NCBI RefSeq assembly: GCF_024626525.1
Contig: NZ_JANJGU010000002.1
Coordinates: forward strand, 310,001-374,000
DNA length: 64,000 bases
DNA from: Lederbergia panacisoli
Lineage (GTDB): Bacteria > Bacillota > Bacilli > Bacillales > Bacillaceae_C
Direction: 5' to 3'
Shown here: one piece after another, positions 1-8,152 of the stretch
Layout: every line of letters begins with the position of its first letter
Position numbering within the stretch: position 1 is the first letter of the stretch
Notes under the pieces: model-generated
Databases searched by the model: none
What the model was told of the DNA's origin: nothing
What the model saw: the letters and a program-made list of their open reading frames with translations, nothing else
Position numbers and translations under genes: made by a program

Positions 1-170
1 TTGATAATAGTTCTTTTTCGATTATAACCTTTTACATTTATAGAAATATCATTCATAGAAGCAAATACATGTCCCCAAGATCCGTAAGGTTTGAAACCAT
101 ATATATATAATTTAATCATTCCAGAATTTGTAGGAATGAAAATGACTTCAAATCTATTGTTCTTCCTCAT
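1..170 (-). CDS. Hypothetical protein, N-terminal part only
   Basis: A reading frame on the minus strand opens at an ATG at 168-170 and runs off the left edge of the window without a stop. The ATG is preceded by a GGAG ribosome binding site about 8 bases upstream, which supports it as a true start. The 56 visible residues begin MRKNNRFEVIFIPTNSGMIK and are rich in aromatic and beta-strand-forming residues, with no signal peptide or membrane segment. I do not recognise the family. It is divergent from ykyB, with about 210 bases between the two starts. Confidence 0.45.
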   Translation of the reverse strand, partial: MRKNNRFEVIFIPTNSGMIKLYIYGFKPYGSWGHVFASMNDISINVKGYNRKRTII

Positions 171-384
171 CTTATCATCTCCAATTCCTTTACAGAGCTT
201 AAAATGGGCATAGATAAATATAACATTGAATATAAGCTTTGCACAAGCATTAAAAGAATGATAAAGACAAGTTGATATTATTCCTTACACTCATTATTCG
301 GCTAATCATCTTCCCTTTCCTACATTTTAATGATACAATATTAATTATTCAGACATTTAAAATCAATGGAAAGGGGTCCCACGT

Positions 385-837
385 ATGGACAAACCAACCA
401 ACAACTTTTTAGAACCAACTATACCAAATCTTTCCCAAGCTATTTTTACAGTAAATCGTCACGCCAAGACAGCAATAAACCCCAAATTTTTATACACCCT
501 TAAAAAAAATGCATTAAACAAAATGATCCAGGAAAAAAAAGCCACTAAAATTGGACTTCACTTTTCCAGAAATCCTAAATTCAGCCAGCAGCAATCCGAC
601 GTATTAGTTAAATGTGGCGACTATTCTTTTCATATCCCACCAACTAAAGAAGACTTTGAACATTTGCCTCATCTCGGACATCTTGATCAACACTCCCGCA
701 ACCCAAAAACCCGCATGTCACTTAATTTGGCAAAACAACTTCTCATCAATTACACCGGCTTAAAGGAAAATCAAAAAAATAACCAAACTATATCGGAAAG
801 ACCTGTTTTCAAAAAATTAGGCGACAGTTTCTTCTAA
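385..837 (+). CDS. ykyB: YkyB family protein
   Basis: This 150-residue protein matches the Bacillus YkyB family as I know it. The conserved stretches are the N-terminal LSQAIFTVNRHAKTA segment, GLHFSRNPKFSQQQSDVLVK near residues 57-76, and the HLGHLDQHSRNPKTRMSL stretch near residue 97. No function is established for the family. The start ATG follows an AAAGGGG ribosome binding site about 9 bases upstream. It converges on cheV, which is also its neighbour in B. subtilis, and both genes share the terminator at 842-876. A TACAAT sequence at about 331-336 could be its -10 element. Confidence 0.85.
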   Translation: MDKPTNNFLEPTIPNLSQAIFTVNRHAKTAINPKFLYTLKKNALNKMIQEKKATKIGLHFSRNPKFSQQQSDVLVKCGDYSFHIPPTKEDFEHLPHLGHLDQHSRNPKTRMSLNLAKQLLINYTGLKENQKNNQTISERPVFKKLGDSFF

Positions 838-841
838 CACT

Positions 842-876
842 AAAAAGCCCAGACCATAAAATGTGTCCGGGTTTTT
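842..876. terminator. Bidirectional terminator between ykyB and cheV
   Basis: An A-rich left arm (AAAAGCCCAGAC) pairs with GTCCGGGTTTTT on the right across a loop of about 8 bases. The run of T on one side and of A on the other lets it work for both converging genes. Confidence 0.75.
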
Positions 877-880
877 GTGT

Positions 881-1792
881 TTATAAAATATATTGATCAA
901 TTTTTAATACTAACTCATTAATTTCAGGTTTGCTCACTTGAGCTGCCGCTCCAACTTCTTGTCCTTTATGACGTAGATCATCTGTAATCAGAGAAGAGAA
1001 AATAATGACGGGTATTTTTGATATTCTATGATTCTCTTTAATTCTTTTAGTCAAATGATGGCCATCCATTTGCGGCATTTCAATATCTGTTATGACAAGT
1101 TGTACCTCATCATAGATGTTTTTCCCTTCATTTATTAATGATTCAATATAGGATAAGGCATCTATTCCGTTTTCGAAGAACTCAACATTCTCATAACCAG
1201 CCATTGACAAAGTTTCATTCAGAAGTTTTCTTAATAATGGTGAATCTTCTGCAGCCACGATTTTCTTGCTTGAACGTTCCCTTTTCCCAAGTTTTTTAAT
1301 TTGCCCTACATGAATACCAGCCTCAGGATTAATATCTACTATGATTTTTTCAAAATCTAATAATAGAATCATGTTGTCGGATTTATTTATTACCCCAATT
1401 ACTTGTGAAGAATCTACATCGTAAAGTTCCGATGGCTTTTCAATTTTATCCCATGAGATTCGATGGATTTGCGATACATGGTGCACATGGAAAACGACCT
1501 TCAGCAAGTTAAATTCCGCAACTAAAAATTTTTCATAAGAATTATTTTTACTACCATTTGGATCTAATCCTAACGCTCTTTCCAAACTTACAACAGGCAT
1601 TACTTCCCCTCGAAGCTGCATCACTCCTAAAATATTTGGATGTGCATGGGGAATAGGCGTGATAGGTAAAGGATTAATAATTTCCTTTACCTTTAAAACA
1701 TTGATGCCAAACTTATGATGATTAATTTCAAATTCAATAATTTCTAGCTCATTCGTTCCGCTTTCCAGTAGTATTCCAGAACGATCCTCCAT
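881..1792 (-). CDS. cheV: Chemotaxis coupling and adaptation protein CheV
   Basis: This 303-residue protein has a CheW-like coupling domain (about residues 15-160) followed by a response-regulator receiver domain (about 176-303). The receiver shows the acidic pair in AAEDSP, the phospho-acceptor Asp236 in VITDIEMPQMDG, a conserved Ser in IFSS, and the Lys in VSKPE. CheV couples chemoreceptors to CheA, and phosphorylation of its receiver helps adaptation. The start ATG follows an AGGTAGGAAG ribosome binding site. It lies 33 bases downstream of the ykwC-like gene in the same direction, so read-through from that gene is possible, though cheV is usually a separate unit in Bacillus. Confidence 0.93.
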   Translation of the reverse strand: MEDRSGILLESGTNELEIIEFEINHHKFGINVLKVKEIINPLPITPIPHAHPNILGVMQLRGEVMPVVSLERALGLDPNGSKNNSYEKFLVAEFNLLKVVFHVHHVSQIHRISWDKIEKPSELYDVDSSQVIGVINKSDNMILLLDFEKIIVDINPEAGIHVGQIKKLGKRERSSKKIVAAEDSPLLRKLLNETLSMAGYENVEFFENGIDALSYIESLINEGKNIYDEVQLVITDIEMPQMDGHHLTKRIKENHRISKIPVIIFSSLITDDLRHKGQEVGAAAQVSKPEINELVLKIDQYIL

Positions 1793-1825
1793 ATGTCTTC
1801 CTACCTTTCAATGGCTGTTATCATG

Positions 1826-2695
1826 TTAATCCCAATATTTAATTAAGCTTTGCGTCCCGCTATTTTCCTCTCCTTTATCAGCAAGGGAATCATACATTTT
1901 TTTCGCCAATTCAAGCCCGGGTAAGCGTAGATTCATTTTTTCCGCTTCATCCAATGCAATTCCCATATCCTTAATAAAATGTTTAATAAAAAATCCAGGT
2001 GAATAATCCTCCTTAAGAACTCGCGGAATTAAATTAGACATTGACCAACTTCCTGCTGCACCGCTGCTGATAGACTTTAGTACGGTTTCAGGATTCAACC
2101 CGGCTCTTCTTGCATATACAATTGCTTCGGTTACACCAATCATGTTTGAAGCTATAGCAATTTGGTTGCACATTTTTGTATGTTGGCCCGCACCTGCTTC
2201 GCCTTGATAAACGATATTTCCGCCCAATATATTAAAGATAGGCATCATTTCCTCGAACGTGTTTACATCTCCCCCTACCATGATCGACAGTGTCCCATTT
2301 TTAGCTCCGATGTCCCCTCCGGAAACAGGAGCATCGAGTGTATGTACTCCAACCCTTTTTCCTTCTTCATAGATTTTTTTGGCCAATGTCGGTGTGGATG
2401 TCGTCATATCAATGAAAACTTTTCCTTTGCCAGCACCTGCAAATAATCCATTTTCCCCAAAATAAACTTCGTCGACGTCGAGGGGATAGCCTACCATTGT
2501 AATAATTATGTCGGCATTTTCCGCCACTTCTTTAGGAGTATCCTTCCACTCCGCTCCACTTTCAAGTAAATCTTTTGCCTTTTCTTTTGTTCTACTATAT
2601 GCAAAAAGCTTGTATCCTTCCGAAAGTAAGTGATTTGCCATGTTTTTACCCATAACGCCAATTCCGATAAAACCAATTGATTTAATTGTACTCAA
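1826..2695 (-). CDS. ykwC: 3-hydroxyisobutyrate/beta-hydroxyacid dehydrogenase family protein, YkwC-like
   Basis: It has an N-terminal Rossmann fold with GFIGIGVMG, the family substrate-binding motif DAPVSGGDIGAKNGTL, and the catalytic Lys in GQHTKMCNQ. These are the hallmarks of NAD(P)-dependent beta-hydroxyacid dehydrogenases. The length (289 residues) and sequence resemble B. subtilis YkwC, whose substrate is not firmly known. I place the start at a TTG at 2693-2695, because GGAGG lies 10 bases upstream. A GTG three codons earlier sits almost on top of that GGAGG and is unlikely to be used. The gene follows an SDR gene by 24 bases, so the two are probably cotranscribed. Confidence 0.82.
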   Translation of the reverse strand: MSTIKSIGFIGIGVMGKNMANHLLSEGYKLFAYSRTKEKAKDLLESGAEWKDTPKEVAENADIIITMVGYPLDVDEVYFGENGLFAGAGKGKVFIDMTTSTPTLAKKIYEEGKRVGVHTLDAPVSGGDIGAKNGTLSIMVGGDVNTFEEMMPIFNILGGNIVYQGEAGAGQHTKMCNQIAIASNMIGVTEAIVYARRAGLNPETVLKSISSGAAGSWSMSNLIPRVLKEDYSPGFFIKHFIKDMGIALDEAEKMNLRLPGLELAKKMYDSLADKGEENSGTQSLIKYWD

Positions 2696-2719
2696 ATTAT
2701 CCACTCCTCCAATAAAAGA

Positions 2720-3505
2720 TTAAATTGATCTTAATTTCCCACCATCTACAAAAAAGCTGCTTCCGGTCATATATGTATTTCCATCAGAAGCTAAAAACAC
2801 AACTACTTTAGCAAATTCCTCAGGTTTTCCATCTCTGCCTAAAGGAATACTTTCATGGGCCGCTTTTGCAACTTCCTCAACTGAAACACCTGTCTTTTCA
2901 GCTTTTGACTGATCCAACTGTTTAATTCTATCCGTATAAATTCTTCCCGGCGCCACAGTGTTCACCAATATATTATATGGAGCAAATTCATCTGCCAACG
3001 TTTTAGATAATCCCGCGATGCCTACCCTAAAAGTGTTAGACAGGATCAGACCTTGAATTGGTTCACGTATGGAGGAAGATGCAATATTGATGATTTTTCC
3101 ACCGTTAGTTTTTAAATAAGGTAGTGCTTCTCTAATAATCCTTATATAAGATAGTAGATTCAGTTCGAAGGATTTTTGCCATGCCTCATCATCCATGTCT
3201 TCAAACCCGCCAGCTGGAGGACCTCCTGCATTATTGACTAATATATCGATACCGCCAAAAACCTCGACCGTTTTTTGTACCATTTCGTTAATTTCCTGAG
3301 GATTCGTTATATCACAGCGAATCCAGCTTACATTTCCTCCATTCAAACTTTCTAATTCTGTATGTACTGATCTTAATTGCTCTTCATTTCTACTAGCAAT
3401 CATTACATTCGAGCCTTCTTTTACAAACTGCTCTGCTATGGCTTTTCCCAACCCTTGACTGGATGCAACTATCAAAGCATTCTTGCCTTTAAATCCAAAC
3501 TCCAT
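2720..3505 (-). CDS. SDR family oxidoreductase with an atypical active site
   Basis: This 261-residue protein has the short-chain dehydrogenase fold, with NNAGGP near residue 91 and a C-terminal GSSFFVDGG. Both signature motifs deviate. The cofactor loop reads VASSQGLGKA instead of TGxxxGxG. The usual YxxxK reads SNTFRVGIAGLSK, so the catalytic Tyr is missing. This matches a known SDR subgroup annotated as BKR-like that departs from the standard catalytic tetrad. The substrate is unknown. The start is supported by GGAGGG seven bases upstream. It heads a likely two-gene unit with the ykwC-like gene, and the upstream SDR gene is separated from it by a terminator. Confidence 0.8.
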   Translation of the reverse strand: MEFGFKGKNALIVASSQGLGKAIAEQFVKEGSNVMIASRNEEQLRSVHTELESLNGGNVSWIRCDITNPQEINEMVQKTVEVFGGIDILVNNAGGPPAGGFEDMDDEAWQKSFELNLLSYIRIIREALPYLKTNGGKIINIASSSIREPIQGLILSNTFRVGIAGLSKTLADEFAPYNILVNTVAPGRIYTDRIKQLDQSKAEKTGVSVEEVAKAAHESIPLGRDGKPEEFAKVVVFLASDGNTYMTGSSFFVDGGKLRSI

Positions 3506-3685
3506 TTAAAACCCTCCATTCAATAATGAAATTTATCATTATTATACCATTTTCTGCTTTTTTTCTAATTTAACAAATACTAGCAAGCTGAATTACTTCA
3601 TATTTTATTGAGAATAATAGCTCATTTCCCGAACAAATGAATGAGTTTCATAGCAAATTAAAGGGAATGACCAAGATTTTTAAAA

Positions 3686-3722
3686 AATAAGGCTTTCCTA
3701 TATAAATTGGAATTAGCCTTAT
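3686..3722 (-). terminator. Terminator after the mannonate-reductase-like SDR gene
   Basis: On the minus strand ATAAGGCT pairs with AGCCTTAT-like sequence across an A/T-rich loop and is followed by a run of T. It lies just past the stop at 3734. Confidence 0.7.
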
Positions 3723-3733
3723 CTATAATTCAT

Positions 3734-4579
3734 TCATACGCCAGAATACGCCATAAATCCACCATCAACCGGTACACTTATTCCAGTTACAAAATTACTT
3801 GCTTCATCATCGACCAGCCATAATAGTGTCCCAAGAAGATCCTCTGGTTTCCCTAAACGCCTCATTGGAGTATTTGCCAATATTTTTTTTGTACGATCCG
3901 TATTTGATCCGTCAGGATTATTTAATAAAGCCTCGTTCTGTGTTGTCAGAAAAAAACCTGGGGCGATGGCATTAACACGGATTCCCGTTTCAGCCATATG
4001 TACTGCAAGCCATTTCGTTATATTTTCAATGCCTGCTTTTGCTGCGCTATACGCTGGCACTTTTGTCATCGGGCTGTATGCACTCATCGATGAAATATTA
4101 ATAATATTCCCACTGTTTCCAACCATTCTTTTCGAAAATACTTGTGTCGGCAGCAACGTCCCTATAATGTTTAAATTGAATACATATTCGAAACCGTTTA
4201 AAGTTAAATCAAAAAAACTCTTAACTTCTTTATCTTCCAAATCCTTAATATTAAATATTTCATTTGTCGTCATGCCTTCAGGATGATTTCCCCCTGCCGC
4301 ATTAATCAAAACATCGCATGGGCCAAACGATTGAAAAACTTCCTCTTCTGCTTTTCTAACACTTTCTAAATTTACCACATCGCATTGAATGGCGACTGCT
4401 GCACCACCTAGACTAGTAATCTCATCCGCTACCTTTTGGCCTTTTTCCTGTGTTCGATTGATAATCGCAACCTTCATTCCCTGTCTAGCAAGCTCTTTTG
4501 CCATATAACTCCCGAGGACTCCTCCCCCTCCTGTTACCACCGCAATTTTTCCTTGTAAACTATCATGTATTGGAAGCAT
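3734..4579 (-). CDS. SDR family oxidoreductase, D-mannonate oxidoreductase-like
   Basis: This 281-residue classical SDR has an intact TGGGGVLG cofactor loop (about residues 16-23), NAAGG, and a complete Ser-Tyr-Lys active site in INISSMSAYS...YSAAK. The long insert around GNHPEG and TTNEIFNIKDLED, and the C-terminal GISVPVDGGF, resemble B. subtilis YjmF (UxuB), a fructuronate/mannonate reductase of hexuronate breakdown. No uxuA or uxaC is in the window, so the substrate is inferred. It lies 22 bases downstream of a GntR-family regulator gene and is probably its partner in one operon. An AAAGGG ribosome binding site precedes the ATG. Confidence 0.78.
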   Translation of the reverse strand: MLPIHDSLQGKIAVVTGGGGVLGSYMAKELARQGMKVAIINRTQEKGQKVADEITSLGGAAVAIQCDVVNLESVRKAEEEVFQSFGPCDVLINAAGGNHPEGMTTNEIFNIKDLEDKEVKSFFDLTLNGFEYVFNLNIIGTLLPTQVFSKRMVGNSGNIINISSMSAYSPMTKVPAYSAAKAGIENITKWLAVHMAETGIRVNAIAPGFFLTTQNEALLNNPDGSNTDRTKKILANTPMRRLGKPEDLLGTLLWLVDDEASNFVTGISVPVDGGFMAYSGV

Positions 4580-4601
4580 TACTTACACCCTTTCTGTACA
4601 C

Positions 4602-5276
4602 TTATATAAAATAATGCGGATATTTTTTCTTCATTATTTCTTTCTCAACAACTGCCATTTGTAAGTGCCGTTCCATCATTTGACTCCCTTCTTCTGAATT
4701 TTTTTCAACGATAAACTGATAAATCGATTTATGCTGGGAAATGATACTATCCCAATTTGAAACTTTGGATAATCTTAATAGCCTTAACCTATTAAAATGG
4801 CTGTTCAAAAGTTGCAGCATCTTCCAAGTCCGTGCCTTGCCAACACCATTAAATAAAATTCGGTGAAATTCTTCGTCCAACTCATAAAGCTGGTAGAAGT
4901 TATTTTTACCGATACAAAGCTCTTGTAAGGCAAGATTGGTTTCAAGGTGAAAAAGATCATCTTCCGGAAATTCATTGCATGCCAATATTACAATTTCCTT
5001 CTCAATCTTTTCCCTAATAAATCTTCCTTCTTCCACATAATCCAAATTGATCCGTGATACAATCGTCCCGCTTTGAGGTATAATGTCTAATAACTCTTCC
5101 TGAGCTAGTTTCATAAAAGCTTCACGAACGGGCGTTCTACTCACATGAAATTCATCTGCTATTTCTTTTTCAGAAATTTTCGTTCCCGGTTCCAGCTCTA
5201 AATTTAGAATTTTCAGCTTCAGCTTTTTATACGAATAATCCCTCGTTGAACCTCGTTGTGTTTCTTTATTTATCAC
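4602..5276 (-). CDS. GntR family transcriptional regulator (FadR/FCD subfamily)
   Basis: A winged helix-turn-helix of the GntR type occupies about residues 12-78 (LEPGTKISEKEIADEF, then VSRTPVREAF). An all-helical FCD ligand-binding domain occupies about 85-215. Regulators of this class usually control sugar-acid or organic-acid catabolism. I choose a GTG start at 5274-5276 because a perfect GGAGG lies 8 bases upstream. Longer versions from a TTG at 5330 or an ATG at 5291 lack a ribosome binding site, and the former would overlap a palindromic operator. It probably represses itself and the adjacent SDR gene. Confidence 0.85.
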   Translation of the reverse strand: MINKETQRGSTRDYSYKKLKLKILNLELEPGTKISEKEIADEFHVSRTPVREAFMKLAQEELLDIIPQSGTIVSRINLDYVEEGRFIREKIEKEIVILACNEFPEDDLFHLETNLALQELCIGKNNFYQLYELDEEFHRILFNGVGKARTWKMLQLLNSHFNRLRLLRLSKVSNWDSIISQHKSIYQFIVEKNSEEGSQMMERHLQMAVVEKEIMKKKYPHYFI

Positions 5277-5309
5277 GTTTATTTCCTCCATTCGCAGCAC
5301 ACTTACCAC

Positions 5310-5330
5310 ATTAATAATACTAGTATACAA
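5310..5330 (-). promoter_or_regulatory. Putative operator overlapping the -10 of the GntR gene
   Basis: The perfect palindrome ATACTAGTAT lies at 5317-5326, and the minus strand reads TATACT there (5322-5327), a good SigA -10. A weak -35 (TTAGTT) sits 17 bases upstream. A palindrome on the -10 of a GntR-family gene is what autoregulation would look like. No protein-binding evidence is available. Confidence 0.5.
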
Positions 5331-5337
5331 TATATTA

Positions 5338-5370
5338 TTAAAAAACTAAGCCGAAAGATTTACGGCTTTA
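5338..5370 (-). terminator. Terminator after the VOC gene
   Basis: On the minus strand TAAAGCCG pairs with CGGCTTAG and is followed by TTTTTT, directly at the stop of the VOC gene. It separates that gene from the promoter of the GntR gene. Confidence 0.75.
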
Positions 5371-5778
5371 GTAATATTCCTTTTCACTTTCAATATTAAG
5401 CTCTATAAGATTATTACTTGGATCTAAACAAAAGACCTGAACGAACCCACTTTTACTACCATGGTTTTCCATAAACGGAACATTATGTTCTTTTAAATGC
5501 TTTACAGCCTCATCGTAATTTGCAACCCTAATTGCTAAATGTCCGTCCTTCGTATCAACATGTTCTTTTTTTCTTAACGTATTTGAGTCTGGATGAACAA
5601 TTAAATGAAGCTGTTGATCACCTAGTTGGTACCAAGCACCATTAAAATTGAAGTTTGGCCTCTTTATTTCTTTTAACCCAAGTACATGTCCATAAAAATG
5701 TTTACATTTATCCAAATTTGTAACCGATAAACTTATATGATGCAACCCAATAATATTAATTTTTCCTATTTGTCCCAT
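5368..5778 (-). CDS. VOC (glyoxalase/dioxygenase fold) family protein
   Basis: This 136-residue single-domain protein has the vicinal-oxygen-chelate pattern. LHHISLSVTNLDKCKHFY at the start supplies the first metal His. QLHLIVHP follows in the middle, then a second beta-alpha-beta unit from HLAIRVANYDEA, ending with DPSNNLIEL whose Glu is the usual last metal ligand. Family members are lyases, isomerases or dioxygenases acting on small oxygenated substrates, and I cannot tell which here. GGAGGG lies 4 bases before the ATG, a little close. A terminator after it makes it a separate unit from the regulator. Confidence 0.78.
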   Translation of the reverse strand: MGQIGKINIIGLHHISLSVTNLDKCKHFYGHVLGLKEIKRPNFNFNGAWYQLGDQQLHLIVHPDSNTLRKKEHVDTKDGHLAIRVANYDEAVKHLKEHNVPFMENHGSKSGFVQVFCLDPSNNLIELNIESEKEYY

Positions 5779-5902
5779 TTGTCCCTCCGCAATTTTTCCC
5801 TTTACTGAGATATTATCATAGATTTTGAAATTATTAATTGTTAAATTTAGAAATTGTTCAAATAAAAAGTTTTTTAAAATTATTCGCCAATGAAATAACT
5901 GA

Positions 5903-5936
5903 ATAAAAAAAGCCAGACAAAATGTCCGGCAAAAAA
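5903..5936 (-). terminator. Terminator of the ptsHI operon
   Basis: On the minus strand GCCGGACA-TTT-TGTCTGGC forms a strong stem followed by a run of seven T, about 105 bases downstream of the ptsI stop. Confidence 0.85.
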
Positions 5937-6038
5937 GGGGGAAAAATGAGAATGAAATGACTAGGAGATCGTCATATCAATCATGATTATTATTCTATAC
6001 CACCCTTTTAAAAAATATACACTTAAAAAATATTACAT

Positions 6039-7754
6039 TTACATTACATTATCTTTTACCAAATCAATTACTTCATTAGTCGTTTGCTTCAATAATGCAT
6101 CTTCCGCTAATTGTTTCATTTCGTTTTGATCTAGTTTTTTTATTAGACTTCTTGCCTTTAGAATTGATGATGCGCTCATTGAGAATTCATCCAAACCAAG
6201 TCCTAAAAGAATCGGAATCGCGATTTCATCTCCAGCCATCTCCCCACACATGCCAGTCCATTTTCCTTCTTTATGTGCGGCATCAATAACCATTTTGACT
6301 AGACGTAAAATGGCTGGATTATATGGTTGGTATAAATATGATACGCGTTCATTCATTCGATCTGCAGCCATTGTATACTGTATTAAATCATTTGTACCTA
6401 TACTAAAAAAATCAACTTCCTTCGCGAATTGATCCGCTAATACAGCAGTAGATGGAATTTCTACCATGATCCCAAGTTCAATCTCATCAGCAACTGAAAC
6501 GCCGCTGCCTAAAAGGGCTTGTCTTTCTTCCATTAATAGTTCCTTGGCAGCCCTAAATTCATCAAGCGTTGCAATCATGGGAAACATGATTTTTAAATTT
6601 CCATATACACTTGCACGTAATAAAGCGCGAAGTTGGGTGCGAAAAATCTCTTGCTCTTCGAGGCAAAGGCGTATCGCTCGAAACCCGAGAAATGGATTCA
6701 TTTCTTCCGGTAAATTTAAGTATGGGAGTTGTTTATCGCCGCCAATATCAAGTGTTCTCACAACGACGGGCTTCTCTTCCATTTTTTCAAGCACAGCTTT
6801 ATAAGCCTGAAATTGTTCATCTTCAGTAGGCAACTGATTTCTTTCCATATATAGAAATTCAGTTCGATATAGACCTACACCTTCTCCACCGTTAGCAAGG
6901 ACATTGTCAACATCTTGCGATGATCCAATATTTGCTGCTAACTCAACATGCTTGCCGTCACTTGTAATAGTAGCTTCGTCTTTCAGAAGCGCCCATTCAG
7001 CTTTTTGTAATTCAAAATTTTTTAAATCGTCCTCATATTTATTAATGATTTCAGGTGTTGGATTAATATGTACTTCACCGCGGAGACCATCGACGATAAC
7101 GGTATCACCATTTTCAATACTTCTGGATGCACTTTTCGTCCCTACTACAGCAGGAATTTCCATAGACCTAGCCATAATGGCTGAATGAGATGTGCGTCCG
7201 CCAATATCGGTCGTAAACCCCTTAACAAATTCTTTGTTCAGTTGCGCAGTATCAGACGGCGTTAAATCTACTGCAATGATGACGACTTCTTCCGCAATCA
7301 ATCCGGGGTTCGGTATTTTCACCCCAAGCAGATGTGCAAGAACCCGTTTTGAGACGTCTTTGATATCTGCTGCTCTTTCTTTCATGTATTCATTATCCAT
7401 TTCTTCAAAAATGGATACGAACGTATCAGTTGTTTCTTTTAAAGCGCTTTCTGAATTCGTCATGTCCATCTTTATTTTATCTTCAATGGACGACAGTAAC
7501 TCTGGGTCGCTTAATACGAGAAGATGGGCATCAAATATCGCTGCTTTATCTTCTCCAAGACCCGCCAAAGCTTTCTCCCGAATTACTTCAAGGTCCGCTT
7601 TGGCAGTATTTATTGCCGAGTGAAATCTACTGATTTCATCCTCGGCATTCGAGATAGCAGTTTTACTAAATGAAAGATCCGGCTCAACAAGCCGATATGC
7701 TTTTCCGATGGCAATTCCACTAGATGCGGCTATCCCTTTTAAAATTGTGGACAT
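6039..7754 (-). CDS. ptsI: Phosphoenolpyruvate-protein phosphotransferase, enzyme I of the PTS
   Basis: Enzyme I takes phosphate from PEP on a histidine and passes it to HPr, the first step of sugar uptake by all PTS permeases. The 571-residue length is normal. The active-site His190 lies in [13 protein letters not shown]. The C-terminal PEP-binding barrel shows [28 protein letters not shown], and the conserved Cys in GMCGEMAGD. The ATG overlaps the ptsH stop (TAATG), so the genes are translationally coupled. Both are cytoplasmic. HPr and enzyme I also set catabolite repression through HPr kinase and CcpA. Confidence 0.97.
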   Translation of the reverse strand: MSTILKGIAASSGIAIGKAYRLVEPDLSFSKTAISNAEDEISRFHSAINTAKADLEVIREKALAGLGEDKAAIFDAHLLVLSDPELLSSIEDKIKMDMTNSESALKETTDTFVSIFEEMDNEYMKERAADIKDVSKRVLAHLLGVKIPNPGLIAEEVVIIAVDLTPSDTAQLNKEFVKGFTTDIGGRTSHSAIMARSMEIPAVVGTKSASRSIENGDTVIVDGLRGEVHINPTPEIINKYEDDLKNFELQKAEWALLKDEATITSDGKHVELAANIGSSQDVDNVLANGGEGVGLYRTEFLYMERNQLPTEDEQFQAYKAVLEKMEEKPVVVRTLDIGGDKQLPYLNLPEEMNPFLGFRAIRLCLEEQEIFRTQLRALLRASVYGNLKIMFPMIATLDEFRAAKELLMEERQALLGSGVSVADEIELGIMVEIPSTAVLADQFAKEVDFFSIGTNDLIQYTMAADRMNERVSYLYQPYNPAILRLVKMVIDAAHKEGKWTGMCGEMAGDEIAIPILLGLGLDEFSMSASSILKARSLIKKLDQNEMKQLAEDALLKQTTNEVIDLVKDNVM

Positions 7755-8020
7755 TACTCCGCAAGTCCTTCTTTTTCGAATAATTCTTGAATGCCAGCCA
7801 TTGCCTCTTCTTCATCATTACCATCAGCACTGATTGTAATGTTTACACCCTTTCCAATTCCAAGTGACATAACACCCATAATTGATTTTAAATTCACTTT
7901 TTTGTCCTTGTATTCTAGTTGAATATCAGAAGAAAATCTGCTTGCAGTTTGTACTAGCATTGTTGCTGGTCTTGCGTGAATCCCTGTGTCAGATGTTACT
8001 GTAAATTGTTTTTCAATCAT
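7754..8020 (-). CDS. ptsH: Phosphocarrier protein HPr
   Basis: This 88-residue HPr carries the phosphorylatable His15 in GIHARPAT and the regulatory Ser46 in [10 protein letters not shown]. Ser46 is the target of HPr kinase in Firmicutes and makes HPr a corepressor of CcpA, which fits the cre site before xylA in this window. It is the first gene of the ptsHI operon, with a SigA promoter at 8072-8100, and it overlaps ptsI. Confidence 0.97.
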   Translation of the reverse strand: MIEKQFTVTSDTGIHARPATMLVQTASRFSSDIQLEYKDKKVNLKSIMGVMSLGIGKGVNITISADGNDEEEAMAGIQELFEKEGLAE

Positions 8021-8071
8021 TTCCCATCGTCTCCTTTTCTCAAAACAAAATTTATTGAGCTTACTAATACA

Positions 8072-8100
8072 AAAGTAGCCAATTTTTGGCGTTTCGTCAA
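8072..8100 (-). promoter_or_regulatory. SigA promoter of ptsHI
   Basis: On the minus strand a TTGACG -35 (8095-8100) and a TACTTT -10 (8072-8077) are separated by 17 bases, about 50 bases before the ptsH start. Confidence 0.65.
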
Positions 8101-8152
8101 TGGTTGAGCAACAAAATCAGGCTAAAAAAATATATACCCTTACTTTTCGACT

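Noticed and set aside
2162-2446. Open frame on the plus strand within the ykwC-like gene
   Set aside because: It is antisense to a conserved dehydrogenase and has no ribosome binding site.
5274-5330. Longer GntR protein starting at 5330
   Set aside because: It would start with TTG inside the operator and has no ribosome binding site. The GTG at 5276 has GGAGG at 8 bases.
6466-6804. Open frame on the plus strand inside ptsI
   Set aside because: It is antisense to a well-conserved gene, has no ribosome binding site and no family-like sequence. The same holds for other antisense frames within ptsI, swrC, xylA and the TRAP permease.
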